46,208 nucleotides of DNA from CAZBUK01 sp964495085 (GTDB lineage: Bacteria > Bacteroidota > Ignavibacteria > T3Sed10-11): assembly GCA_964495085.1 (NCBI GenBank), contig CAZBUK010000026.1, positions 1-46,208 of the forward strand, in the 5' to 3' direction. The position numbers and the translations under genes were made by a program. Shown one piece after another: positions 33,742 through 42,498 of this stretch; the first letter of the stretch is position 1, and each line of letters starts with the position of its first letter. The notes below the pieces were generated by a model that searched no databases, had not been told where the DNA came from, and saw nothing but the letters and a program-made list of their open reading frames with translations.

Positions 33742-34311
33742 TCACTGCTTATCGGGCAGCGGTAACGATCCGGGGATGCCGAGCAACGGGAAATCCTTAC
33801 GCAGCGGGAAGTATTCGAAAAATTCCGGCATATAAATGCGTCGCAGGTCGGGATGTCCTTCGAACTCGATTCCGAACATATCGTATACTTCCCGCTCATG
33901 CCAGTCGGCCGACGGCCATACAGGTACGACGGACGGCACCTTTACACCATGTTCAGGAACGCGTACCTTCAGACGAAGATATTCCTTGTGCTTCGTCGAG
34001 TACAGTTGATACAACACCTCAAATCTCTCATCGGAAGAATAGGTCTCGTCGATCGTACGGAGCGAGCGGTCGAACGGATCGTTGACATACCCCCGGTTGG
34101 CCGATGCGGACGGATCGGGGTTCCGGTCGAGTCCTATCACGTCGACGGCCATATCGAATCGGAGATCGTCGTCATCCCGTAGGAAACGACAAACATCTCC
34201 AATCGCACCGAGGTCCACGAGAACGGTCAGTTGATTCCGGAATTCCGTCACTTCGCCGACAGCATTTGAAAATTTAGCTTTTATCTTTTCAACTGCTTTT
34301 TCTTGCATCAT
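33742..34311 (-). CDS. nuoC: NADH-quinone oxidoreductase subunit C (30 kDa)
   Basis: The 30 kDa hydrophilic subunit that packs against NuoD and NuoB. The conserved C-terminal block VWPSADWHEREVYDMFGIEFEGHPDLRRIYMP followed by FPLRKDFPL is intact. The middle part has an insertion-like hydrophilic stretch (NPDPSASANRGYVNDPFDRSL) compared with short bacterial forms. Two successive ATGs open the frame. It follows nuoB after 83 bases. Confidence 0.95.
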   Translation of the reverse strand: MMQEKAVEKIKAKFSNAVGEVTEFRNQLTVLVDLGAIGDVCRFLRDDDDLRFDMAVDVIGLDRNPDPSASANRGYVNDPFDRSLRTIDETYSSDERFEVLYQLYSTKHKEYLRLKVRVPEHGVKVPSVVPVWPSADWHEREVYDMFGIEFEGHPDLRRIYMPEFFEYFPLRKDFPLLGIPGSLPLPDKQ

Positions 34312-34394
34312 AGAATTATATATCTTTGCTTATCCCGTTCCGGCCGGCAATCTGTTTTCGACCGCCTGCCGTCCGAGAAAACCCTCCGCCTGTA

Positions 34395-34919
34395 TTACAC
34401 CGGAATCTTTGTAGGTTGACCGATAAATAACGGCTGCGACTGGTGATGTTCAATATCCCCTTTTTCCTGTATCTTCTTCTGTATCATCATCAATGCATTG
34501 ATGAGGTTGTCGGGCCGCGGAGGACAGCCGCCGACGTATACGTCGACCGGAATAAACTGATCGATCCCCTGCACAACCAGATAGCTTCGGTACATTCCGC
34601 CCGACGAGGTACAGACCCCCATAGCTATAACCCATTTCGGGTCCGGCATCTGATCGTATATCTTCCTCACCACATGGGCCATCTTGTAGGTGGTCGTACC
34701 GGCGACGATCATGAGGTCGGATTGACGGGGGGAAAACCTGAATACTTCCGATCCGAAACGCGAGACGTCGAATCGCGAGCTCGCAAATGCCATCATCTCA
34801 ATAGCGCAGCATGAGATTCCCATCGGCATAGGCCAGACGGAATTTTTCTGACACCACCGCACCACGACATCGAGTTTCGAGGTAATAAAGCTCTCGCCGA
34901 ATATATCCTCTAATCCCAT
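34395..34919 (-). CDS. nuoB: NADH-quinone oxidoreductase subunit B (PSST, N2 cluster)
   Basis: NuoB holds the terminal 4Fe-4S cluster N2 that passes electrons to quinone. The ligands are visible: the tandem Cys in MGISCCAIEMMAF, Cys in AMGVCTSSGGMY and Cys in VGGCPPRPDNL. I use the ATG at 34919 (MGLEDIFGESF), which overlaps nuoA by 10 bases; an ATG seven codons earlier (34940) is possible. Confidence 0.95.
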   Translation of the reverse strand: MGLEDIFGESFITSKLDVVVRWCQKNSVWPMPMGISCCAIEMMAFASSRFDVSRFGSEVFRFSPRQSDLMIVAGTTTYKMAHVVRKIYDQMPDPKWVIAMGVCTSSGGMYRSYLVVQGIDQFIPVDVYVGGCPPRPDNLINALMMIQKKIQEKGDIEHHQSQPLFIGQPTKIPV

Positions 34920-35266
34920 TCCAAAGCGCCTTTCTTCCATTCATATATAAAACCGATCAGCTGGATGATCAGGAAAACCCAGATAACTATAAATCCAAAC
35001 AAACCGAGCTCCGAAAAGTTCACCGCATAGGGGAACAGGAAAACCAGCTCGATATCGAAGAGAATAAACAGCACTCCAACCAGGTAAAATTTTACGGAGA
35101 ACCTGTCACGTGCCTGACCGATCGGTTCCATCCCGCTTTCATAGGTGGTGAATTTCTCTTGATGTGGACGTTTCGGACCGAACCAGGTGGAGGCGTACAG
35201 CATGAAAACGGAGAACGCAACGGCTACGCCAAGCATCAGGAAGATGGGATAGTAACTTTCAAGCAT
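34910..35266 (-). CDS. nuoA: NADH-quinone oxidoreductase subunit A
   Basis: A small membrane subunit of complex I with three membrane helices. The family block KFTTYESGMEPIGQARDRFSVKFYLVGVLFILFDIELVFLFPYAV is intact, including the acidic residues before the second helix. The ATG at 35266 is used since the frame upstream holds no homologous sequence. It is the first gene of the nuoABCDEF run and has its own promoter. Confidence 0.95.
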   Translation of the reverse strand: MLESYYPIFLMLGVAVAFSVFMLYASTWFGPKRPHQEKFTTYESGMEPIGQARDRFSVKFYLVGVLFILFDIELVFLFPYAVNFSELGLFGFIVIWVFLIIQLIGFIYEWKKGALEWD

Positions 35267-35330
35267 GCAAACTTCAATTCCGTGTCTGTAGGGACAGCGT
35301 GAGGAACAGGGCAACATAAAACATCGGCTA

Positions 35331-35359
35331 AAATTACCGAAATTATGCCTAAAAGTCAA
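35331..35359 (-). promoter_or_regulatory. promoter of the nuoABCDEF operon
   Basis: Minus-strand TTGACT (35359-35354) and TAATTT (35336-35331) have a 17-base spacer. The predicted start near 35324 gives a leader of about 58 nt before the nuoA ATG. It lies in the short gap after the PIG-L-like gene, which supports an independent nuo operon. Confidence 0.5.
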
Positions 35360-35392
35360 CGAAATATACAACCCGCCGAAGTCCGGGAACGC

Positions 35393-37750
35393 TCATGGAC
35401 CGTCGCGACGCGCGCTCAATGAAACTATATTCGCGAGCAGTCTGTGGACACCCGGATGTACATTCATCAATTGGTGTTCGAGGGATAAATTTAGATACAA
35501 TACCCGTCCCTCACCCAACTTTGTTCCGACGATGAACGGTGTTCCGTCGATTTCATTCGCTGCGATGATATCGAAGCCTGCGTTTGGATCGAGATGAAGC
35601 TTATTCGGAGCTCGGCTGAATATCCAGTTGTCCCATGTCTCGCCGACGATCCGGTTCGGAACAGAGAACACGGGGTCCCTCGAATCATAAATCATAGGTT
35701 GATGTTCATCGTATTCCCTCCACCTTTCGAGTTCGAAACCCTCGATGATCGGGTTTTCATTCCAGGCGGCAGCATCTTGGGAGAGAATAATGAGATTGCC
35801 GCCGGTTCTAACGTAACCGGCGAGTAAGCTCGCTTGCTCGATCGATTCATCTGCATCCGGCATCCCTGTTCGATCGATGAGTACTACCGTTTTGCTTTCA
35901 AGGGTTGCGGGCGATAAGTTGAGCGGCTTCAGCAGCTCGGGTTGTGTTCCGATTCGTTTAACTGCTTGAACTACCGCGGCATCCGCGTCGCGTGCGATTA
36001 TTGCGATGCGTGCGTCTTCCGCAGTATCTACTGAAAAACTTCGGGCTGCCGTCATCGCAACCGTATCGGCGCCGATCATCACGGGAAGAAGGTAATCTCC
36101 CTCGGGAAGATTCTCACCCCACTTTACATAGAGATCTTCCGTTGCAGATGCACCTTTACGGTCAAGGCGGAAGAATTTTCGATCTGACATACCGTACGGA
36201 CTCCGGATCCGGACATGATCGGCGATACCGTCACGTGAATGATTCGTAAGCCGCACAAGCACGGGATCGAATTCCACCGCGCGAACAATCCCGTTCAGGG
36301 GTTCGACGGTGAATCTCGGAGTAAAGAATATACTTGTCGAATACCGGCGTATGAAACTCTCCTCCTTCCGGTCACCCCGGTATATAAGATAGAAGAGGAA
36401 CTCTTCTGCATAGGCCTGTTTATCATACCCGTATAAAAGAGGAGGATAGTTATAGGTAAGCGACTGGGGAGTTACGACCCGGTACTCCTCTTCCATATCC
36501 AGGGGAAAGGATCGATGCAGAGATTCATTTACAAACCATCCCTGTTCCACGAGGGGAAAAAATATTTCGGCATTCGCGGGATTAGCTACACCCGCGATCG
36601 AGTCTATCGAAAGATACGTAAGCTGTCTGTCGGACAGTATCGTTTCGCTGAGAGAGAAATGAAGTTCCGCCCCGATAAGCACCGCGCGCAATTCTTCGAT
36701 TATTTGCTTCCATCGCACCAGCAGCCCGTACTCATTCCCCCGGAACGGATGGCCGTACCTCAGTCTCTGATCCAATGAATCTATAATTACAACAACCCGG
36801 TTGAGCAGCCGCTCCTTATCGTCGACCGATCCGCCACGGGCAAAAGGCATCAACGTCTCCTTCATGAAGCCGGCGATATTCTCTAAGCGGACAGGGAGTT
36901 CAGAGGGCATATCGATGAGAGGATCCTGGATGAAAGCGGTGTCGGTTTCACGTAATCCTCTATAGAGATATTTTTGAACGGTGGTTCTCCCGGTAGTTTC
37001 GCGACCTGCGTCGGGATATACCGATGATGCGATCTGTTCATAACTGATACCGAGGATGGGATGGATGCGGTCAACCGGCATTCCGACTCCCGGTTCCCCA
37101 TCCGACGGGATCAGAACGCGTTCGACATCCCATCGTGTAAACACGATCTCTCCCCTGAAATCGTCATCCGTCTTCGGGCGGCCGATGTAGCGCAGCGATT
37201 GCCTGAGATCCGTAAGAAGTATGTTCCGCACATACTGCGGTATAGATGTAATCGAAGGTGAGACCAGGACGGCATCGGGTTGATGCCGGGATATCAATTC
37301 CATCAGGGCATATTGCAGCGATCCCCTGTCCCATTTTTGATTCACAATAGCGGTATCTGATGCTGAGGTAATATCAGGGAAATTAAGAAAAACCGGTTCG
37401 ATACCCAGTTCCTGCATGGCTTTGGCCGCAGTAGCTCTTTTTTGTACGGCTATCTCCAGAGGATATGCTGATCTCTCCGGAAGGATATCGCCTTCGCCGT
37501 TTGTAATATACACCGATACAACCTTCGCTCCCCGCCCCAGTCGTAGATAAACGAGCGCAGCAAGATCCTCCGCACCCGGTTCGGGGGAAATGCTCAGCAC
37601 CGTGAGATTCGCGGTAGCGTCGAGACTCAACTGATTGACAGCAAGCGGTCCCGTCTGCGGTATAATGGAGGAGGTATACGCCCACCCGGTTAATTGAAAA
37701 AATACGGCAATTATCAAAACAGCCATAGAGACCGACATGCGTGGAGACAT
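35393..37750 (-). CDS. large secreted PIG-L/LmbE-like protein lacking the AHPDD motif
   Basis: A 785-residue protein with a signal peptide (about residues 1-25). The N-terminal third follows the PIG-L de-N-acetylase pattern: a hydrophobic strand, then GRGAKVVSVYITNGEGD and a typical RATAAKAMQELGI helix with DAVLVSPS. But the zinc/catalytic AHPDD motif is replaced by SPEPGAED (about 55-62) and no conserved His pair is seen later, so deacetylase activity is doubtful. The C-terminal part (about 590-785; NLIILSQDAAAW, GTKLGEGRVLYLNLSLEHQL) resembles the ThuA/glutamine-amidotransferase-like domain joined to PIG-L domains in Bacteroidota proteins. The role is unknown. It lies between the PorV terminator and nuoA. 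Confidence 0.75.
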   Translation of the reverse strand: MSPRMSVSMAVLIIAVFFQLTGWAYTSSIIPQTGPLAVNQLSLDATANLTVLSISPEPGAEDLAALVYLRLGRGAKVVSVYITNGEGDILPERSAYPLEIAVQKRATAAKAMQELGIEPVFLNFPDITSASDTAIVNQKWDRGSLQYALMELISRHQPDAVLVSPSITSIPQYVRNILLTDLRQSLRYIGRPKTDDDFRGEIVFTRWDVERVLIPSDGEPGVGMPVDRIHPILGISYEQIASSVYPDAGRETTGRTTVQKYLYRGLRETDTAFIQDPLIDMPSELPVRLENIAGFMKETLMPFARGGSVDDKERLLNRVVVIIDSLDQRLRYGHPFRGNEYGLLVRWKQIIEELRAVLIGAELHFSLSETILSDRQLTYLSIDSIAGVANPANAEIFFPLVEQGWFVNESLHRSFPLDMEEEYRVVTPQSLTYNYPPLLYGYDKQAYAEEFLFYLIYRGDRKEESFIRRYSTSIFFTPRFTVEPLNGIVRAVEFDPVLVRLTNHSRDGIADHVRIRSPYGMSDRKFFRLDRKGASATEDLYVKWGENLPEGDYLLPVMIGADTVAMTAARSFSVDTAEDARIAIIARDADAAVVQAVKRIGTQPELLKPLNLSPATLESKTVVLIDRTGMPDADESIEQASLLAGYVRTGGNLIILSQDAAAWNENPIIEGFELERWREYDEHQPMIYDSRDPVFSVPNRIVGETWDNWIFSRAPNKLHLDPNAGFDIIAANEIDGTPFIVGTKLGEGRVLYLNLSLEHQLMNVHPGVHRLLANIVSLSARRDGP

Positions 37751-37774
37751 CCGATGGATCCTTTCGTCTAGAAA

Positions 37775-37809
37775 TACAAAAGGTAGTCCTCCCTTGCAGG
37801 AGAACTACC
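37775..37809 (-). terminator. intrinsic terminator after the PorV-family gene
   Basis: On the minus strand GGTAGTTCTCC (37809-37799) pairs with GGAGGACTACC (37792-37782) across a six-base loop, followed by TTTTGTATTT. It ends the receptor/T9SS-substrate/PorV cluster and separates it from the PIG-L-like gene (start 37750). Confidence 0.85.
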
Positions 37810-37846
37810 CTCCGTAAAGTACAAATGATGATATTATCCGATCGGC

Positions 37847-38896
37847 TTAGAAACCGAACTTGACCGTCAGGACCTGATTATCGTTGAACAATTCAACCTG
37901 CCGGAAAGCGTAGTCGAGCGTGATATCGAGCCCCGACGCAGCATAGAACAGGCCGAACCCGAAGGTAACGCCGTAGATATTATCGCTGCTTTCATCGAGT
38001 TGCGGCATAAGGCTCATACCAACGCGGCCGTACAGCCTTATATTTTCCATCATATAGCCGACCTCGCCGCCGATCTTGTATTCGTCGGTATACAGGTTAT
38101 TATTTGCGAATGCTCCTGTAACGCCCAGGAGTATGTTATCCTGGAACCGTGCTTCGTAGCCGAGGCCGATTTCCACAAGTGACGGAAGTTCGAAGCTCGC
38201 CGCTTCCGTTTTATATTTCTGCTCAGGACGATCGCCGTCGCTTGTTGTTGCATTCCGCAATAAACCCGGCCCGTCGTATTGCATCTGCGGTCCGATATTC
38301 TTCACGGCAACGCCGAGATTCAACCCGGGGATCTGGGCCAGACCGCGGTACTGGACGCCGAAATCGAATGCAATGCCGGTCGCACTCGCACGGGCGATCT
38401 GCTCGGATATGATCTTGACCGTACCACCCGCCGCTATGGCATCGGTGAGCGAACGAGCATAACTTAAGCCGACCGTTACATAGGTCGGTGAGTAGGTTCG
38501 TCCCGATAATCCATCCGGATCATCGTTGGTGGTCAGGGGTATATCGCCGAAATCGAATGACTTGATACTGAGAGCGAGATTTCCGAATCCGCTAAGCTGG
38601 ACTCCCGCTGCGCCGTAATTCACGCCGATGTCGGCAATATATGTCATTGATGAGAACATGCCTTCGGCATCGCCGGATATGTATCCGAGCCCTGCCGGAT
38701 TCCAGTAAATCGCCTCGACGCCGGCCGAGGTTGCTATGCTCGACCCTCCGAGCGCCAGATCGCGGGAACCGACAGGGACGAGCAGCTGGGTAGCCGAAGC
38801 AGTCCCTGTCCTTTTATTTTGCGCTTCTGCAAATCCGCTGGCAAGCAGCAGTATAATGCAGAGCAGCAGCGTAGAGAGAAATAACGTGTGCTTCAT
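37847..38896 (-). CDS. PorV/PorQ family outer membrane protein
   Basis: A 349-residue outer-membrane beta-barrel with a signal peptide and the PorV/PorQ entry motif: TASATQLLVPVGSRDLALGGSSIATSAGVEAIYWNPAGLG. PorV is an outer-membrane component that shuttles cargo from the T9SS translocon to the attachment complex. Many paralogues in these phyla pair with a specific cargo, and here the gene directly follows a large protein with a T9SS-like tail. The ATG at 38896 follows AAGGAG; a frame extension of seven residues is not used. Whether it is the main PorV or a cargo-specific paralogue cannot be decided. Confidence 0.85.
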   Translation of the reverse strand: MKHTLFLSTLLLCIILLLASGFAEAQNKRTGTASATQLLVPVGSRDLALGGSSIATSAGVEAIYWNPAGLGYISGDAEGMFSSMTYIADIGVNYGAAGVQLSGFGNLALSIKSFDFGDIPLTTNDDPDGLSGRTYSPTYVTVGLSYARSLTDAIAAGGTVKIISEQIARASATGIAFDFGVQYRGLAQIPGLNLGVAVKNIGPQMQYDGPGLLRNATTSDGDRPEQKYKTEAASFELPSLVEIGLGYEARFQDNILLGVTGAFANNNLYTDEYKIGGEVGYMMENIRLYGRVGMSLMPQLDESSDNIYGVTFGFGLFYAASGLDITLDYAFRQVELFNDNQVLTVKFGF

Positions 38897-38958
38897 TTTT
38901 GATTCTCCTTCGTTCATCTTTTTTTTATTCGTAGTGAAAGATGAGTGCTCTGCAATAT

Positions 38959-41900
38959 TTAGAACACATCAAGCACTTCTTGTTCCTGGATAATCGCGAT
39001 CTTCAGGATCTTGTTGACCGTCGATCCGTCCGTAGGAAGCGTCAGCTCGAGGTGAGCGATGTACATACCGCTCGCCACCGGGAAGTTGAACTGGTTGTTC
39101 AGATCCCAGCGGAGGAACTGTGAATCGTCATCTTTCTCAATCGTACGGACGAGTTGTCCCGCGAGATTGAATATCCGCACCTTCGCTTTCGGCGGCAGAT
39201 GATTGAAGGTTATGAACCGGACGAAACGGTTGGTCTCGGCAGGATTGAAAGCATAGTACGGGTTCGGGAACACATTGACCCGATCGGCGCTGAAATTCTC
39301 CAGATCCGAACCGCTCTCCGCCGCAGGCAGCGTATATACGAACACATCGTTCTCCGTGTTCGGCCGCGTCGGGTAGAATGCAAGCGCATCATTTTCATCC
39401 CAGGCCGGGAAACTGCCATGTCTGTTCCAGACTATGAAGTACATGACCGGCAACGGATTAGTCAGTATATCGACCTCAAAGTCCGGATTCGGAGTTTCGC
39501 TGTAATCTGCATCGAAGACAAATAACCACTCTCTCGGACCGGCACCTCCGACATTATCTGCTTCGGTATGCAATCCCGGCCAGTACTTACCGTCGACTAT
39601 ACCTCCTGCTTGATTATTTTCGAGATGACCGACCGCGAGACGGCGCGGCGGAGTGGCATCTATATCGTAGACCGCGAGCGGCACACCTTTGGTGTAATCC
39701 TGATATGCGTACCCCCCACTGGGGTTTACGATGTAGGGAGCAAATTCCGGATGTACCGGGTCGATGTTGAACGCTCGTCCGTAGCGATATCCGAAGGAAA
39801 CGTTCGGATGGTTCGGATCGTAATTTCCATCGGCGTCAACAGTCGCAAGCCTTACCTCTACTGCCTTCAAATCATTTGCACTGATGGGTTCTTCGTCAAT
39901 TTGAGCGAAGACGTATGCAGGAGAACCCCAGCCAGCCGCACCCCGGAATCCCTCAAATCCAAAATCAGCGCCGGCCCAGGTGAATTTTCTTGCACCGGAG
40001 GTAACAGCCCAACCCCACTGGCTTTCGTCGTCGGTATCGAACATATCGAGTCGCTTAAGACCGGGCGGCGGCCCCTCTACCTTCAGGAAAATGCCTCCCT
40101 CGACGAAATTATAATTATCGTCACCGCTCATGTTTTCCTGTCCGGATATCACGACGGTATTGTCGGTCGTATTCACCACCCGCCAGGTAGTTACTCCGTC
40201 GTCGATGCTGAAACGGACCTCATATGTTTTCCCGTTTGAGGATGCCGGATCGACGACAATCGGTCGGACCGCTCCATCGCTTCTACCGCTGCTATGGGTA
40301 ACCGGAATTGTATCTCCATGAGCGACCGCATAGTTTTTACCGAACGGTATCTGCGGAGTCACGGCGATTATCTGGGGAGCGGATTCGAGAGCTGCCGGAA
40401 GGAAGCCCTCTACCGTCGCCCGGCTGTACGCCGTCACCGCGAGGTAGTACTCCTGACCGTTGTACAGCTTATCGATGTCGCGGATATAATCGCGATCGAA
40501 TTTGTAAAATCTGACAATTCCGCTGTTCGTTCCGAACTGAACGGGTAGTTGGAGGATCTGCCCGGAAACCGGATCGAACTGCTCATCAAGGATGACGGTG
40601 GGATCGGTCGGCAGATCGTATGTCGCGATGCGTGTGCCCTCCGAGAGCGATGAACCCCTTGTGGGAAGCTGATATACATTATATCCTTCGAACGCGTATC
40701 CACCCGGTTCATTTACTCTCTCTTCGGTATTGCTCAGCGCGGTCAGATCGGTACCCCACTCGAGAATGATCTCTCCGTCCAGCTCGGCGAATTTGACGTT
40801 AGGCGCCGACGGTGCACGAGGCACCTGGAAGAGCGCATCGTAGGTGTTCTGGACGAACCGGTCGTTGAATTTCATTACTGCGACGCTTGATAGACGATCG
40901 GAACCCATACCCGCGACGGTACCGATCACAACTTCCTGCGTATCGCCGGGCGCCATGACGAACGGTCCGGAATTCAAAACGATTCGGCGGTCGCCGGGTG
41001 GGAATGAATAACTTGTACCTAATCCGTCAATGAACCCGGTTCTCGCGACAGGATCGCCGGAGAGCGGGAATTTCGTCGGCGTCATTCCGGGCGGATGCGG
41101 ATACAATGTATTGGGCGCTGTGGACGCATCGGGAACGAATCCCTGGAACATCTTATACCAGCGCAAGCCGCCCTCGCGTGAAAACGCAGGATCGCTGATA
41201 CCGCTGCCTGCGGAGAAATACGCGAACGAGGTAAGGCCGAGATTTTTCACGTCGTACAGTCTATGGAAATTAAATATTGCAGAATCGCCGGGCGCAGGTA
41301 CGAGGGGTCCCTGGAGGAAATCGTAACCGACGGCCGGAGGAGGCAGGTTGAACTTTCTGAATTCGCTGTCGATCGCGTTACCGTTATAAGCGAATCCGAG
41401 ACTCAGGACCGTATCACATCCCGCAAGATCGTCGCCGAATGCGCCGACGTCAGGATCGGAAAACTGAGCAACGTACATACTGTCGAGATAAAACGTTCCC
41501 TTGTTGCCTCCGCCGATATCGACACCCCCCTTATTGATCAAGCGGACTCGCTTGAAGTACAAGTTCCCCATCGCGTCGGTTCGTTTATATCCCCATAGCG
41601 TCACCTGTATCTCAAGGCCGAGAGGCTCAGAACCGAAGAGACCCAGGGTTGCGGTAGGATCCAGATCGTTAAACACGGTCCAAACTACCTGATCGGCGGG
41701 CGAAGTAGGATCTGCGCCGGCTATGCCGGGCTCGTCGTAATTACCCGCGATGAGAGAGTCAACGGTAAAATTCTCACCAAACGGCGGGGGCGGTTGATAG
41801 CCCGGTATGCCGTTTCGTTCAACATACGGCGCCCCGTACTGAACCGGCCATTCCGTCCAGTCCTTATGGTACTGGTCGCGGATCTGATCCATATCGGATT

Positions 41901-42441
41901 GTGTCACGCTGCCGATTAGTTTCTCATTGGACTCGGCTGCATCCTGTCTCAGCTCGGTGTCGCTCATAGACATATAGTCGCGGCGAACGCGGTAAATACG
42001 GACATCGGCATCGGCGGGATTCGCAGCAACTGCGGCTGCCCCCTCACCGATTATGCGGCCTGCGCGGGTACCGACATTATACGTCGCGCCGCCGACACGG
42101 ATAACCTGAACAGGAGCGGGTTGCGTAAGCCCCGCATCGAGATACGCTTTGCCGCCGAACATGATACCGTCCTGGTAGATGACAAACGCCGTCCCCCGGG
42201 GGAAGAACACGCCGTCGTTGCCGCTCGGCGAGTGATTCGAGTGACCATCCGCCCGGTGCCACGTCCAGAGGTTATTAATATTCAGGATTTGATACAACGG
42301 GGTTCCCGTTGTTTTCTCGAGATTCTCCGGGCGTTCCCTGTTGGTTTTGTCGGGCGCCTGCGCAACGAGATTCGACGTCCAGATGACAAAACACAGGATA
42401 AACAGGAGCGCCACAGAAAGTTTAAAGGAAACATGTCTCAT
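38959..42441 (-). CDS. large secreted protein with T9SS-type C-terminal sorting domain
   Basis: An 1160-residue protein with a signal peptide (cleavage near LVAQA). The central region is beta-rich with a fibronectin-III-like segment (SAPNVKFAELDGEIILEWG, then YAFEGYNVYQLP) but no enzyme motif that I recognise. Residues from about 1055 have the type A sorting-domain layout: VNVFPNPYYAFNP, AKVRIFNLAGQLVRTIEK, and a closing GMYIAHLEL strand. The tail after that strand is a little longer than usual. I infer surface display through the T9SS. It lies between a TonB receptor and a PorV-family protein and probably works with both. Confidence 0.85.
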   Translation of the reverse strand: MRHVSFKLSVALLFILCFVIWTSNLVAQAPDKTNRERPENLEKTTGTPLYQILNINNLWTWHRADGHSNHSPSGNDGVFFPRGTAFVIYQDGIMFGGKAYLDAGLTQPAPVQVIRVGGATYNVGTRAGRIIGEGAAAVAANPADADVRIYRVRRDYMSMSDTELRQDAAESNEKLIGSVTQSDMDQIRDQYHKDWTEWPVQYGAPYVERNGIPGYQPPPPFGENFTVDSLIAGNYDEPGIAGADPTSPADQVVWTVFNDLDPTATLGLFGSEPLGLEIQVTLWGYKRTDAMGNLYFKRVRLINKGGVDIGGGNKGTFYLDSMYVAQFSDPDVGAFGDDLAGCDTVLSLGFAYNGNAIDSEFRKFNLPPPAVGYDFLQGPLVPAPGDSAIFNFHRLYDVKNLGLTSFAYFSAGSGISDPAFSREGGLRWYKMFQGFVPDASTAPNTLYPHPPGMTPTKFPLSGDPVARTGFIDGLGTSYSFPPGDRRIVLNSGPFVMAPGDTQEVVIGTVAGMGSDRLSSVAVMKFNDRFVQNTYDALFQVPRAPSAPNVKFAELDGEIILEWGTDLTALSNTEERVNEPGGYAFEGYNVYQLPTRGSSLSEGTRIATYDLPTDPTVILDEQFDPVSGQILQLPVQFGTNSGIVRFYKFDRDYIRDIDKLYNGQEYYLAVTAYSRATVEGFLPAALESAPQIIAVTPQIPFGKNYAVAHGDTIPVTHSSGRSDGAVRPIVVDPASSNGKTYEVRFSIDDGVTTWRVVNTTDNTVVISGQENMSGDDNYNFVEGGIFLKVEGPPPGLKRLDMFDTDDESQWGWAVTSGARKFTWAGADFGFEGFRGAAGWGSPAYVFAQIDEEPISANDLKAVEVRLATVDADGNYDPNHPNVSFGYRYGRAFNIDPVHPEFAPYIVNPSGGYAYQDYTKGVPLAVYDIDATPPRRLAVGHLENNQAGGIVDGKYWPGLHTEADNVGGAGPREWLFVFDADYSETPNPDFEVDILTNPLPVMYFIVWNRHGSFPAWDENDALAFYPTRPNTENDVFVYTLPAAESGSDLENFSADRVNVFPNPYYAFNPAETNRFVRFITFNHLPPKAKVRIFNLAGQLVRTIEKDDDSQFLRWDLNNQFNFPVASGMYIAHLELTLPTDGSTVNKILKIAIIQEQEVLDVF

Positions 42442-42498
42442 AAATCGATACTCCCATTAATTGATTTGGTGTAATCAGGGAATTTTATTCCTATACGA

